A stretch of 64,000 nucleotides of DNA. Source: Myxococcus hansupus (GTDB taxonomy: Bacteria; Myxococcota; Myxococcia; Myxococcales; Myxococcaceae). Positions 1-9,034 of the stretch are shown one piece after another (positions within the stretch are counted from its first letter, which is position 1; every line of letters begins with the position of its first letter). The DNA lies in the NCBI RefSeq assembly GCF_000280925.3, contig NZ_CP012109.1, positions 2,686,501 to 2,750,500 of the forward strand. Direction: 5' to 3'. The position numbers were made by a program, and so were the translations under genes. The notes below the pieces were generated by a model that saw only the letters and a list, made by a program, of their open reading frames with translations, was not told the origin of the DNA and made no database searches.

Positions 1-60
1 CCCCCTTTGAGTCCGGGAGCATGCCGGGATAGACAGGCCGCTTGAGCCGGGAGCGGTCTC

Positions 61-1719
61 ATGGACATTGCAGGAGATTCCAAGTTGAACGATGGCGGCA
101 AAGACAGGGGCGGCTCGATGCCCGCCTGGATGAAATGGGCGTGGATGGTTGCTGGGCTGGTGCCAATTGTCGCCATGTCCGGCTGGACCGCCAGTCTCCT
201 GCGCCGCATGGTGGACGTGGGCATGCAGGAGGACGCCATGATCGGCATGCGCCACCTGCGCAACCTCCTTGACGGGAAGGGCCTTGTCTACAATCCGGGA
301 GAAGGCGTCGTCGGCGTCACCGACCCTTTGTTCTGGTTGGGCTCCGCGCTCTTTCATGTGCCTGGGAAGTTCCTGGGGGCCTCCGATCTCATCGTGAGCC
401 ACTACGCCTACGTCTGGGGCGTGGTGGTGGTCGCGTTGGTGCTCCTTGCGACGTTGGGCAAGGGGGCTCGGATGCCTTTGGCCGCGGGCATGGGCGCCTT
501 GCTCTTCGCCTATTTTGTCGCGCCCCTCCGCTTCATGTTCCTGGGCCTCGAGGGGCCCTTCCTCTTGCTGTCCGTAGGGGTGCTGGGGTGGCTGTATCGC
601 CGTGCAACCCCCACGGTCTTCTATGCCGCCGCGGCCTTTCTTTCGTGGAATCGCCCGGAGGTCGCCATCGCCGCGCTCCCGCTCCTGGTGTTCTTCTCCC
701 TGTTCAGGGTGCGGGAGCACGGATGGGTTCGCGCGCTGGGGCCCGTTGTCGTTGGCGGCGCGGTGTTTCCGCTCACCTTGTGGCTGCTGACGGGGTCTCC
801 GATTGTCCAGACCATCGTCGCCAAGTCCTACTTTGGTGCGCGGATTTCCCTGTCTCAAATGTTGATGGGGCTGGGCGGACGACTGGAGCAGATCAGTTCC
901 TTCCTGGAGAAGGGACAGCATTCCGCGCTCCTGCTGACGGTGATTGTGACCGCAATCGCCGCCCATGACTTCGTTCGCTTTCTTGTCTCGAAGCCGAAGT
1001 CGGCGCCTTCCGCGGCGTTGCTCTATTCGATGTTCTGTGTGGCATACACCGGGTTCATCATTCTCGTTCCGAACCTCTGGGAGTGGTACATCACCAATTG
1101 GCTGGGGTTCGTCCTGGTGCTCCTGGCAGGCCGTTTCGCGGCACTGGTGGATGTCGCCACGCTCCGAAGCCCACGCTTCCAGTTGACGACTGTTGTCGCC
1201 GTGCTCGTCGGAGTCGCCATCCTTGTCAGGCCGCAACAGCCCGTCCGGCGAGCGCTGACGACGAGCCTCCACACGTGGCTGAAGCAGGAGAACGAGTTCC
1301 GGGGGCGCTTGGGCCGCGAGCTCGCGACGGAGTGGAATGCGAAGTCGGTCTGGATGGAGGCGGTTGGGTGGCAGGGGTACTACAACTCGGCTCGCGTCTT
1401 TGACGAAGTGGGCCTGGTTGACCGCGACACCCTGGCCCTCGCGAAGAAGTTCAAGTGCCGCTATTTCGTCGCGGCGCTCCTCGAGTTGAAGCCGCAGTTC
1501 ATCGTCAAGCGGCGCTTCGAGGTCGAGCAGAATCGATTGATGCTTTCGCCAAAGAGTTGCCCAGGCGCTCCGTTGTTTGAGTCGGATGCTGACCGGGCGT
1601 TGTTCTTCCAGCACTATGAGCTGGTTCGTGAGTACAACACGGAGATTCCCGACCTCTTTGGCGAGTACTCGTACCTGAACCTCTACCGGCTTCGGGAGTC
1701 GCCCTTGACGCAGGGGTGA
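61..1719 (+). CDS. GT-C-like integral membrane protein, probable sugar transferase
   Basis: A 552-residue polytopic membrane protein. About ten hydrophobic segments are visible, the first near residues 24-42, followed by a soluble C-terminal part of about 150 residues. The tail has the pattern E-x-GWQGYY-x-SARVFDEVGLVD (around residues 440-460). Membrane glycosyltransferases of the GT-C class that use lipid-linked sugars often carry a similar E-x-GxxGYYS-x-V-x-D-x-GL stretch, so I infer a polyprenyl-phosphate-sugar-dependent transferase in the inner membrane. An acidic TDP motif in the first loop (near residue 90) could hold the catalytic Asp. GGGAG lies 8 bases before the ATG. It converges with the glycosyltransferase fusion at 1738 and sits beside the rhamnose genes, which fits envelope polysaccharide work. 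The acceptor is unknown, and the exact family is not certain. Confidence 0.7.
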   Translation: MDIAGDSKLNDGGKDRGGSMPAWMKWAWMVAGLVPIVAMSGWTASLLRRMVDVGMQEDAMIGMRHLRNLLDGKGLVYNPGEGVVGVTDPLFWLGSALFHVPGKFLGASDLIVSHYAYVWGVVVVALVLLATLGKGARMPLAAGMGALLFAYFVAPLRFMFLGLEGPFLLLSVGVLGWLYRRATPTVFYAAAAFLSWNRPEVAIAALPLLVFFSLFRVREHGWVRALGPVVVGGAVFPLTLWLLTGSPIVQTIVAKSYFGARISLSQMLMGLGGRLEQISSFLEKGQHSALLLTVIVTAIAAHDFVRFLVSKPKSAPSAALLYSMFCVAYTGFIILVPNLWEWYITNWLGFVLVLLAGRFAALVDVATLRSPRFQLTTVVAVLVGVAILVRPQQPVRRALTTSLHTWLKQENEFRGRLGRELATEWNAKSVWMEAVGWQGYYNSARVFDEVGLVDRDTLALAKKFKCRYFVAALLELKPQFIVKRRFEVEQNRLMLSPKSCPGAPLFESDADRALFFQHYELVREYNTEIPDLFGEYSYLNLYRLRESPLTQG

Positions 1720-1737
1720 AGGGCGTAGGGGCCGTCG

Positions 1738-3972
1738 TCAACGACGGCGGCCAAGCAGTCGCTCCAGGACTTGTTGCCGCAGCGGTCGCGAATCGTCTTC
1801 CGCGCCCGCTGCCCACGCCACCGCCCGCCGCACGGTGCCGTGGACCGCGTCGAACCGCTTGAGGGTGCTGTTGACCCGATTCGCCACCTGACTCATCAGG
1901 GGAGGCGCGGCGGCGCGAAGGTGGGTTTCCTGCCGCTGGGCGCGGCCGAGCTGCATGCGCAGCGCCCGGTCCGGGCTCCGTGGCAGCGTCGGGTGTTTCT
2001 GGCTCAGGTAGGCCATCTGCGCGTAGCGACCGCTGACGTCGATTCCGCGAGTCATCGAGTCGGGCCGCTGCCGGTAGAGGAACAGCGGCTCCGGGATGAC
2101 GGAGCCCTCGAGGCCTCGCTTCGCGAGCGAGCAGAACACGTCCCAGTCTTCATAGGCCGTGAGCCATTCGTCGTATCCGCCGATGTCCTCGAGGTGCGTT
2201 CGCTGCATCAGCGCGGTGCAGGTGGACGCGACGTTCTCCGCGAGGAGCGCGTCACGCTCGGTGCCCCAGGGAATCCATCCTCCCACGGGCTGTCGTGGGT
2301 CGTCGACGAAGTAGGAGACGAGCGACGTGACGTAGCCCAGCCCGGGCGCGCTCTCCATGACCGCGACGGCCTTCTCCAGGAAGGTGGGCTGGATGAGGTC
2401 ATCCGGGTCGAGTGGAAGGACGTACGGGCCTCGCGCCACGCGCAACCCCGCGTTTCTGGCGGAGCTGAGTCCTCCGTTGGCCTTGCGGATGATGCGCAAG
2501 TCGGGCGCCTGGAGTGTTTCCAACAGGGCCACGCTGTCCGCGTCGGTGGATCCGTCATCCACGAGGATGATTTCGTAATCCGTGAACGTCTGGGCGCGGA
2601 TGGAGTGGAGGGTCTCCGGAAGGTAGCGCCCCATGTTGAAGTAGGGCACGAGGATGGACACGCACGGTGAGGCCTTGGCGGGCTTCGTGCGCGAGCTGGG
2701 TGCTGGGCCGGGATGGCGATGGGGCAGGGCGCTCGTGGCCGCGGCTTCGTAGTCACGGACGAACCGAGCGGGAGCGCAGAGGCTCGCGACGCGCGCTGGC
2801 GCCGCCGCTCGGAGCGTGTCTCGCAGCGATGTGGACGCGAGCGCGCGTTGGAGCACGTCCTTCAGGTGTCCGGCGTCATCATGATGAAACAGCAGGCCGC
2901 TGCGCCCGTCTTCGATGAACTCCGCCATGCCGCCACTGTCGCTGGCCACCACTGCCGCGCCAGCGGACATCGCCGCCACGCCGGTCCCGTGCAGCGCGTC
3001 CCAGCGCGTGGGGATGCAGCACAGCGTGGCATGGGCGAACGCGGACGTGAGTTCGTCCCCGGCACGGGCGGGCAGGAATTGGAACCGGTGCCTCCACGCG
3101 GGCGCGATGCGCTGTTCCAGCCAGCTTCTCAGCGAGCGCCCGAACGGGCCGGTGCGGGTGTCGTCACCGACGAGGTCGACCTCCGCTGCCACGCCTTGCT
3201 CGAAGAGCGCTTGCATGGCGTCGATGAGCAGGTGGACGCCTTCGCGGTACTCCAGACGCCCGGCGTAAAGCACCCGGGGCGCCGCCTCGGAGGGGCTGGG
3301 CGTCGCGGCTTGGGCGGGAGCCGATTCGATGGGCGGTGGCAGCACGATACCGCCCGTCTTCAAGCCCAGTCGCGTGCGGGTCTGCTCCAAGGCCACGGCG
3401 GACGGCGACACCAGCAGGTCCGCTTCACGGAGGGCCGTGTCCTCCATGTGCTCTCGCTGCGCGGTGTCCATGTCCAGCGTGGCCACCTGGTTGAGCCGCA
3501 GCACATCGTGGCTGGAATGGTACAGACGGACGGCGAGGACCGCTGTGTCGAACTGTCCCAGGGTCCTGCGGGCGCGCAGGGCGAAGTGGCCTTCGCCTCC
3601 GCTGTCAGGGAACTCGATGATGTCGAACTGGTGGCTCGCGTGGAGCACCCGCAGCGCCCGGTACGCATCCCAGGCATGCCGGAGCTCGGCATGGGGAAAG
3701 GCGCCCTGGAGGTCTGTCTCTTGCTCGTCCACGTGGTGGATGTGGACGGAGGGGTGCACCGACGCTGCCCACCGCGCGTCCACGTGGGGCGCGGTGAGCA
3801 CGTGCACGTCATGGCCCGCCTGGACGAGCGCCCGGCTCATGTTCGCGACGGCGGTTCCGACGCCGCTCTCCGTCGTGGACGCGAGTTCTCTGGAGACGAA
3901 GCAGATGCGCAAGGGCGGGACTCCAGACGGCGGGAATCTTCGAGACGGTTGTGGCGGGGCGTCCCGTCGCAC
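1738..3972 (-). CDS. Two-domain glycosyltransferase, GT4 fused to GT2
   Basis: A 744-residue cytoplasmic fusion. Residues about 20-395 are GT-B/GT4-like: a SGVGT donor-side loop near residue 37, LYAGRLEYREGVHLLIDAM, and GGMAEFIEDG near the end. Residues about 415-660 are GT-A/GT2: VSILVPYFN, VDDGSTD, the metal-binding DPDD and a late YEDWDVF acidic motif, all intact. In the GT4 half the usual E-x7-E motif reads D-x7-A (WDALHGTGVAAMSAG), so that half may be weakened or have altered specificity. It is the last gene of a minus-strand trio with 4487-6085 and 4015-4497, 42 bases after the latter. The product probably adds two sugars to a polysaccharide such as O-antigen. The start is taken as GTG 3972; TTG 3912, directly before RICFVSREL, is also possible. 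Confidence 0.85.
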   Translation of the reverse strand: MRRDAPPQPSRRFPPSGVPPLRICFVSRELASTTESGVGTAVANMSRALVQAGHDVHVLTAPHVDARWAASVHPSVHIHHVDEQETDLQGAFPHAELRHAWDAYRALRVLHASHQFDIIEFPDSGGEGHFALRARRTLGQFDTAVLAVRLYHSSHDVLRLNQVATLDMDTAQREHMEDTALREADLLVSPSAVALEQTRTRLGLKTGGIVLPPPIESAPAQAATPSPSEAAPRVLYAGRLEYREGVHLLIDAMQALFEQGVAAEVDLVGDDTRTGPFGRSLRSWLEQRIAPAWRHRFQFLPARAGDELTSAFAHATLCCIPTRWDALHGTGVAAMSAGAAVVASDSGGMAEFIEDGRSGLLFHHDDAGHLKDVLQRALASTSLRDTLRAAAPARVASLCAPARFVRDYEAAATSALPHRHPGPAPSSRTKPAKASPCVSILVPYFNMGRYLPETLHSIRAQTFTDYEIILVDDGSTDADSVALLETLQAPDLRIIRKANGGLSSARNAGLRVARGPYVLPLDPDDLIQPTFLEKAVAVMESAPGLGYVTSLVSYFVDDPRQPVGGWIPWGTERDALLAENVASTCTALMQRTHLEDIGGYDEWLTAYEDWDVFCSLAKRGLEGSVIPEPLFLYRQRPDSMTRGIDVSGRYAQMAYLSQKHPTLPRSPDRALRMQLGRAQRQETHLRAAAPPLMSQVANRVNSTLKRFDAVHGTVRRAVAWAAGAEDDSRPLRQQVLERLLGRRR

Positions 3973-4014
3973 GGTGCGGCCCCGAGGCCCGTGAACCGCG
4001 CGCGTGGGTTGGAA

Positions 4015-4497
4015 TCACCGGCCCCGCTTGCGCGAGCGCTTCGTGTTCGAAGGGGGCGCGCCCGGGGCTTCGAGCTGCGCCAGTCGCCGCTCCAGTTCCT
4101 TCCTCCAGGCGGCTTGGGTCCGGGCTTGCTCGCGCTGGACGTCATGCATCGTGGCCAGCGCATCGAGGATGGACTCGTTGAACTCCACCTGCTTGCGCAG
4201 GACTTCGTTGATGAACGGCTGGAAGGTGAGCCGGAAGGCGCGCTTGGCCAGCACCAGCGCCGTTCCGGTGAGCCCTCCCCGGTGCGACGTCGCCGGCTCC
4301 GCGTAGCGGCTGTCCATCTTCCCGCGCGCTTCCTGGAGTAGCGCGGGCCATGGCGTGGGCGTGGAAGGCTGGGACGCGGCCTCCAGCGTCCGCCGGAGCG
4401 ACTCCTCCGCCTCGGGCGAGGGCGAGGGAAGCCGCTCGGTTTCTCGCGCCACTGCCTCGGCGGTGGGGGCCCGGGTGATGAGGTCTTCAGGTCGCAT
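4015..4497 (-). CDS. Small coiled-coil protein of glycosyltransferase locus
   Basis: A 160-residue soluble protein with no signal peptide. The N-terminal 60 residues are Pro/Ser/Glu-rich. Residues about 85-145 are strongly helical (AKRAFRLTFQPFINEVL, then RKQVEFNESILDAL and RREL-type heptads), ending in a basic tail (KRSRKRGR). Similar short helical modules preceding or accompanying sugar transferases occur in myxobacterial polysaccharide loci, but I do not recognise a named family. The ATG at 4497 lies inside the end of the upstream glycosyltransferase gene (11-base overlap), so the two are translationally coupled. A scaffold or membrane-edge adaptor for the neighbouring transferases is inference only. 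Confidence 0.75.
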   Translation of the reverse strand: MRPEDLITRAPTAEAVARETERLPSPSPEAEESLRRTLEAASQPSTPTPWPALLQEARGKMDSRYAEPATSHRGGLTGTALVLAKRAFRLTFQPFINEVLRKQVEFNESILDALATMHDVQREQARTQAAWRKELERRLAQLEAPGAPPSNTKRSRKRGR

Positions 4498-6085
4498 GCG
4501 TGATGACTCCCTCGGACGCCAGGGCCGCGAGCAGCTCTTCGCGTGTGGGCTCGGAGTTGGCGGATTCCACGACGAGCACTTTGTCACCCAGGTGCTCGCG
4601 GGCAACAGCGCGCAGTTCAGCGGGCACCGTGGGTGTGGCGATGGCCCAGGCACGCTCCGCGACGCGAGGCAGCAGCGCCCGCACGGACGCCGTCTCCAAG
4701 CCCAGCAGCAGCACCCGCCCATTCGAGGCGCGCACCGCCGTCTCCAAGGACGACGAGCCCGGCAAGGGGGCCTCCGCATGCCGGCTCACCGGTTGGTCGG
4801 GCGTGAAGTACGCCACGGCGTGCGTGTCGTGCCCGTGTGCCTCGTCCGCGCCCCAGGGTTTCAAGGCGAGAATCCGGGCGCCGTCCAGTTGCTCCACGAG
4901 GAGGCGGGCGAGCCGGGACTCGGGGGCATCTGGGCGCACCGCGAAGGCGGGACAGACGACGTCGATGCCGCTGTGAAGGGCCTGCGCGCCCGGGCGAAAA
5001 CCCGTGAGCACCTCCTGGAAGGCCTCGCGCACCTGCTCGGCGATGGTGTCTTGCGACAGCGCGGCGATCCGTTCGCGTTGCGCCGCGATCACCTGCCCGC
5101 GCAGGTTCGGGTTTCGCTCCAACACCGCGAGCAGCTCCGCGACCTCGCGGGGGTCATCGGAGCGCGTGGCCAGGCCGGCACCGCCCATCGTCTCAGGGAC
5201 GGCGGCGGCGCCATAGGCCACCACGGGCACCCCGCGGTACATGGCCTCCAGCAGCGGCACCCCGAAGCCTTCGTGGCGGCTCATGGACAGGTACGCCGAC
5301 GCGGTCGCGAAGCAGGCGGAGAGCTGCGCGGCGCTGACGCGGCCCAGGAACCGCACGCGCTCCGCACCGAGGAGGTCCTTCAATCCGTGCAGATATGCGC
5401 CGTAAGGACCATCGCGGTGCAACGCTCCGGCGATGACGAGCCGACTGCGTGGCTGATACAGCCTTTGGAACGCGGTGAACACGCGCAGCACGTCATCCAC
5501 CTTCTTGCTGGGCACCGCGCGGCCCACGAAGAGGATGTTGGTGTGGCCGTCATCGAGTTCGGCCTGGAGCGCGGCATCAGGCGCCGTGTCGAACGCGGCC
5601 CAGTCGATGGCGAAGGGCAGGAGCGTGACATTGGAATATCCCGCTGACAGCAGCTCTTCCGCGCTGAAACGCGAGTAGGCGAACGCGGCTTCGACGTGCG
5701 GTTGGAGCGCGAGCAGCTCATCGCGCGCGGCGTCACATGCGGCGGCGATTTTTCGCTCGAAGCCTTCGAACAGCCGCGCGGGCGTCACGTTGTGATAGAC
5801 AAGCACCTTGCGACAGTGGGTGCGCGCCAACCTCGGCACCAACCGAGACTCGAAGCTGTGGTGCACCAGCACGACATCGTCGCGGCCCACGTCGCGTGCG
5901 AGGTCTCGCACCGGGCGGACCTGGTCCTTGCAGGCGTCATCCCAGGCGTCGGCGTAGATTTCCGAGACATGGCCCCAGCGGCGCAGCAGGCCCTGGAGGT
6001 AACGCACCTGGTTGCCCACGGCGTCTCCCCAGGCCAGGCGGGGGAGCACTTGATGAATGGCGGGAGTGGGGCGCGGAGTACTCAC
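4487..6085 (-). CDS. Glycosyltransferase family 4 protein
   Basis: A 532-residue cytoplasmic GT-B transferase. The N-terminal Rossmann part contains VLVHHSFES and KVLVYHNVTPARLF. The C-terminal part contains ILFVGRAVPSKKVDDVLRVF and the intact E-x7-E nucleotide-sugar motif HEGFGVPLLEAMYRGVPVV followed by PETMGGAG. It therefore probably moves a hexose or deoxyhexose from a nucleotide sugar to a growing polysaccharide. An extra domain of about 150 residues at the C-terminus (after about residue 375) resembles no family I recognise. The GTG start at 6085 has GGGAG about 8 bases upstream and leaves a 120-base divergent region before rmlB. It heads the minus-strand trio ending at 1738. Confidence 0.88.
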   Translation of the reverse strand: MSTPRPTPAIHQVLPRLAWGDAVGNQVRYLQGLLRRWGHVSEIYADAWDDACKDQVRPVRDLARDVGRDDVVLVHHSFESRLVPRLARTHCRKVLVYHNVTPARLFEGFERKIAAACDAARDELLALQPHVEAAFAYSRFSAEELLSAGYSNVTLLPFAIDWAAFDTAPDAALQAELDDGHTNILFVGRAVPSKKVDDVLRVFTAFQRLYQPRSRLVIAGALHRDGPYGAYLHGLKDLLGAERVRFLGRVSAAQLSACFATASAYLSMSRHEGFGVPLLEAMYRGVPVVAYGAAAVPETMGGAGLATRSDDPREVAELLAVLERNPNLRGQVIAAQRERIAALSQDTIAEQVREAFQEVLTGFRPGAQALHSGIDVVCPAFAVRPDAPESRLARLLVEQLDGARILALKPWGADEAHGHDTHAVAYFTPDQPVSRHAEAPLPGSSSLETAVRASNGRVLLLGLETASVRALLPRVAERAWAIATPTVPAELRAVAREHLGDKVLVVESANSEPTREELLAALASEGVITHAT

Positions 6086-6141
6086 GACCGGCTCCCTTAG
6101 CGCCGTGCCGGGCTGATACACAAGCTCGCCTCCATCGCGTC

Positions 6142-6170
6142 TTGACGGTCGTGGACCCCTTCGATACGCA
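6142..6170 (+). promoter_or_regulatory. Possible sigma70-type promoter of the rml operon
   Basis: In the 120-base divergent gap, TTGACG at 6142-6147 is a good -35 box. TACGCA at 6165-6170 lies 17 bases later but is a poor -10; GATACG at 6163-6168 matches better with only 15 bases of spacing. It would transcribe rmlB and the genes after it. The assignment is weak. Confidence 0.3.
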
Positions 6171-6205
6171 GTCGCACACTCCGAGCGATTTGAGGTCCAC
6201 GCGAC

Positions 6206-7231
6206 ATGAATGTTTTGGTGACAGGCGGCTGTGGCTTCATCGGCTCCAACCTCGTGAAGTATCTGCGCCGCGAGCGGCCGGGTTGGACGGTGGTCAACCT
6301 GGACAAGCTCACGTACGCCGGCAACCTCGAGAACCTCTCCGAGCTGGAAGGCGACCCCCAGCACGTCTTCATCCGGGGCGACATCGGCAACCGTGAGCTG
6401 GTGGAGCACGTGATGTCGGTGCACGGCATCGACGCGGTGATGCACCTGGCGGCGGAGAGCCACGTGGACCGCTCCATCCTCGGGCCGGAGGAGTTTGTCG
6501 CCACCAACGTGCTCGGCACGCAGCGCCTCCTGGAGGCCAGCCGCGCGCGCGGCGTGCAGCGCTTCCTCATGGTGTCCACCGACGAGGTCTACGGCTCGCT
6601 GGGCCCCACGGGCGCCTTCACGGAGTCCTCCCCCTTGCAGCCCTCGAGTCCGTACTCGGCCAGCAAGACGAGCTCCGACTTGCTGGCGCTCGCGTACCAC
6701 CACACCTTCAAGCTGGATGTCGTGGTGACGCGTTGCTCGAACAACTACGGCCGCTACCAGTTCCCGGAGAAGCTGATTCCGTTGATGGTGGTGAACGCGC
6801 TGCACGACAAGCCGCTGCCCGTGTACGGCGACGGCGCCAACGTGCGGGATTGGCTCCACGTCGAGGACCACTGCCAGGCCCTGCTGCTCGCGCTGGAGAA
6901 GGGCCGCGCGGGAGAGGTCTACAACATTGGCGGCGGAGCGGAGCGGCGGAACATCGAGCTGGTGAAGGCGATTCTGGGGCTGGTGGGCAAGCCCGAGTCG
7001 CTCATCCAGTACGTGAAGGACCGGCCGGGGCATGACCGGCGCTACGCCATTGACCCGTCGAAGATTCGCGCGGAGCTGGGCTGGACGCCCGCGCACACCT
7101 TCGAGCAGGGACTGGCGGAGACGGTGCGCTGGTACGTGGACCACCCCGCCTGGTGGCAGCGGGTGACCAGCGGCGCCTATCTCCAGTACTTCGACACCCA
7201 GTACCGCACGCGGTTGCAAGGGAAGGCCTGA
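6206..7231 (+). CDS. rmlB: dTDP-glucose 4,6-dehydratase
   Basis: A 341-residue extended SDR enzyme that converts dTDP-glucose to dTDP-4-keto-6-deoxyglucose, the second step of dTDP-L-rhamnose synthesis. The NAD-binding motif GGCGFIG is at residues 7-13. STDEVYG (124-130) carries the Thr/Asp/Glu catalytic trio of the RmlB family, and Y150-x3-K154 (YSASK) is the SDR pair. RCSNNYGRYQFPEKLIPL and the C-terminal NRPGHDRRYAID-like stretch (DRPGHDRRYAIDPSK) are typical of RmlB. Length is normal. TTTGAGG lies about 9 bases upstream of the ATG. It is first in a tight operon with the rmlD-like gene (3-base gap), rmlA, rmlC and an MFS gene. Confidence 0.97.
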   Translation: MNVLVTGGCGFIGSNLVKYLRRERPGWTVVNLDKLTYAGNLENLSELEGDPQHVFIRGDIGNRELVEHVMSVHGIDAVMHLAAESHVDRSILGPEEFVATNVLGTQRLLEASRARGVQRFLMVSTDEVYGSLGPTGAFTESSPLQPSSPYSASKTSSDLLALAYHHTFKLDVVVTRCSNNYGRYQFPEKLIPLMVVNALHDKPLPVYGDGANVRDWLHVEDHCQALLLALEKGRAGEVYNIGGGAERRNIELVKAILGLVGKPESLIQYVKDRPGHDRRYAIDPSKIRAELGWTPAHTFEQGLAETVRWYVDHPAWWQRVTSGAYLQYFDTQYRTRLQGKA

Positions 7232-7234
7232 GCC

Positions 7235-8137
7235 ATGCGCTTCCTCGTCACGGGGTCGAATGGCCTGGTGGGCAGCCGCCTCTGCGGGCTGTTGCACCAG
7301 AGCGGGCACCAGGTGGTGGGTCTGGGGCGCGGAGCCCGGCGCACGGGCGGCGAGTACGGCTACGTGAGCGTGGACCTGACGCGCGAGGCGGATGTCGCCT
7401 CCGCGGTGGAGGCCGCGGCGCCGGAGGTCATCATCCACTGCGCGTCCATGACGGAAGTGGACGCCTGTGAGAAGGACCCCGAGGCCGCCTACGCGGGCAA
7501 CGTGACGGCCGCCGCGGCGGTCGCACGCAGTGCCCGGAAGGCCGGCGCGCACCTGGTGCATGTGTCCACCGACTACGTCTTCGACGGCGACGCCGGGCCG
7601 TATGACGAGGCCGCGGTGCCCAACCCTCGCGGTGTCTACTCCGTGACGAAGCACATGGGGGAGCAGGCCGCGCGGGTGCTCGCGCCGGGCTGTGCGATTG
7701 CGCGCACGGCGGTGGTGTACGGCTGGCCCCCCGTGGAGGGCCGGCTCAACTTCGGCGCGTGGCTGGTGACGGCGCTGGAGAAGGGGCAGCAGGTGCGCCT
7801 CTTCGAGGACCAGGTGGTTTCTCCGAGTCTCGCGGACAACGTGGCCGCCATGCTGATGGAGCTGGGCACGCGGCGGCTGGGTGGAGTGTGGAACACTTGC
7901 GGCGGCGCCGTCATCGACAGGGTGGGCTTCGGCCGCGCGCTGTGCGAGGTGTTCGGCTTCGACGCCAAGCTGATTGTTCCCACCCGAATGGCGGAGCTGA
8001 AGCTCGCCAGCCCGCGCCCGCTGAAGAGCGGCCTGCGCACCGACAAGGTCCGTGCCGAACTTTCCGTTCCTCCCTTGGAGCTGGCCGAGTCCCTGTCGCG
8101 TTTCCACGCGACGTGGCTCGCGGCCCGGGGACACTGA
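7235..8137 (+). CDS. rmlD: RmlD-like dTDP-4-dehydrorhamnose reductase (SDR family)
   Basis: A 300-residue SDR protein. The N-terminal TGSNGLVGS gives the nucleotide-binding glycines, STDYVFDGD is at residues 111-119 and Y135-x3-K139 (YSVTK) is the catalytic pair, the arrangement of the RmlD/RfbD reductases that use NADPH to make dTDP-L-rhamnose. Its sequence is less canonical than the other three rml genes, so a related sugar-nucleotide reductase giving another 6-deoxyhexose is possible. Its position between rmlB and rmlA, with almost no intergenic space, supports the rhamnose role. The symbol rests on context as much as on sequence. Confidence 0.82.
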   Translation: MRFLVTGSNGLVGSRLCGLLHQSGHQVVGLGRGARRTGGEYGYVSVDLTREADVASAVEAAAPEVIIHCASMTEVDACEKDPEAAYAGNVTAAAAVARSARKAGAHLVHVSTDYVFDGDAGPYDEAAVPNPRGVYSVTKHMGEQAARVLAPGCAIARTAVVYGWPPVEGRLNFGAWLVTALEKGQQVRLFEDQVVSPSLADNVAAMLMELGTRRLGGVWNTCGGAVIDRVGFGRALCEVFGFDAKLIVPTRMAELKLASPRPLKSGLRTDKVRAELSVPPLELAESLSRFHATWLAARGH

Positions 8138-8152
8138 CAGACCGAGGTGGAC

Positions 8153-9034
8153 ATGAAAGGCATCATCCTCGCAGGGGGCTCGGGAACGCGGCTGTATCCC
8201 CTGACGCGCGTGGTCAGCAAGCAACTGCTCCCCGTGCACGACAAGCCGATGATCTACTACCCGCTGAGCACGCTGATGCTGGCGGGCATCCGGGACGTGC
8301 TGGTCATCTCCACGCCGCAAGACTTGCCGCGCTTCCAGGAGCTGCTGGGCAGCGGCGACCAGTGGGGCATGCACCTGCGCTACGCGGAGCAGCCCCGGCC
8401 CGAGGGCCTGGCCCAGGCGTTCATCATTGGCCGTGAGTTCGTGGGCAACGACAGCGTGTCGCTGGTGCTGGGCGACAACATCTTCTACGGCCACGGCCTG
8501 AGCGAGCTGGTGAAGCGCGCGTCGGCGCGCACCTCGGGCGCGACGGTGTTCGGCTACTACGTGAAGGACCCGGAGCGTTACGGCGTGGTGGAGCTGGACG
8601 CCCGGAATCGCGCGGTGAGCCTGGAAGAGAAGCCGCTGAAGCCGAAGTCGAACTACGCCGTCACCGGGTTGTACTTCTACGACAACCAGGTGCTGGACAT
8701 CGCGGCGGGGCTCAAGCCGAGCAAGCGCGGCGAGCTGGAGATCACCGACGTCAACGCGGAGTACCTGCGCCGCGGGCAGCTCGACGTGGAGCTCATGGGC
8801 CGCGGCTATGCGTGGCTGGACACCGGCACGCACGAGTCGCTGATGCAGGCGTCGAACTTCATCGAAATCATCGAGCGGCGTCAGGGGCTCAAGGTGTCGT
8901 GCCCGGAGGAGATCGCGTTCCGCATGGGCTACATCGACGCTCAGCAGCTTCGGGCGCTGGCCGAGCCGATGCTCAAGAACGAGTACGGGCAGTACCTGCT
9001 GGCGCTCGCGGAGAACCGGGGGGCCGTGTCGTGA
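8153..9034 (+). CDS. rmlA: Glucose-1-phosphate thymidylyltransferase
   Basis: A 293-residue nucleotidyltransferase that joins dTTP and glucose-1-phosphate, the committing step of dTDP-rhamnose synthesis. It begins [18 protein letters not shown], the pyrophosphorylase signature, then [25 protein letters not shown] and [20 protein letters not shown], all classic RmlA. Length matches the short RmlA class. The ATG at 8153 is preferred over the in-frame GTG at 8147 because GAGG at 8144-8147 is then correctly spaced and because the family starts at MKG. The gene overlaps rmlC by 4 bases (GTGA). Confidence 0.97.
   Translation: MKGIILAGGSGTRLYPLTRVVSKQLLPVHDKPMIYYPLSTLMLAGIRDVLVISTPQDLPRFQELLGSGDQWGMHLRYAEQPRPEGLAQAFIIGREFVGNDSVSLVLGDNIFYGHGLSELVKRASARTSGATVFGYYVKDPERYGVVELDARNRAVSLEEKPLKPKSNYAVTGLYFYDNQVLDIAAGLKPSKRGELEITDVNAEYLRRGQLDVELMGRGYAWLDTGTHESLMQASNFIEIIERRQGLKVSCPEEIAFRMGYIDAQQLRALAEPMLKNEYGQYLLALAENRGAVS

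Noticed and set aside
4487-8833. A minus-strand reading frame more than 1400 codons long across the rml genes
   Set aside because: Only its last third (from GTG 6085) is the glycosyltransferase; the rest is the antisense of rmlB, rmlD and rmlA, kept open by high GC.
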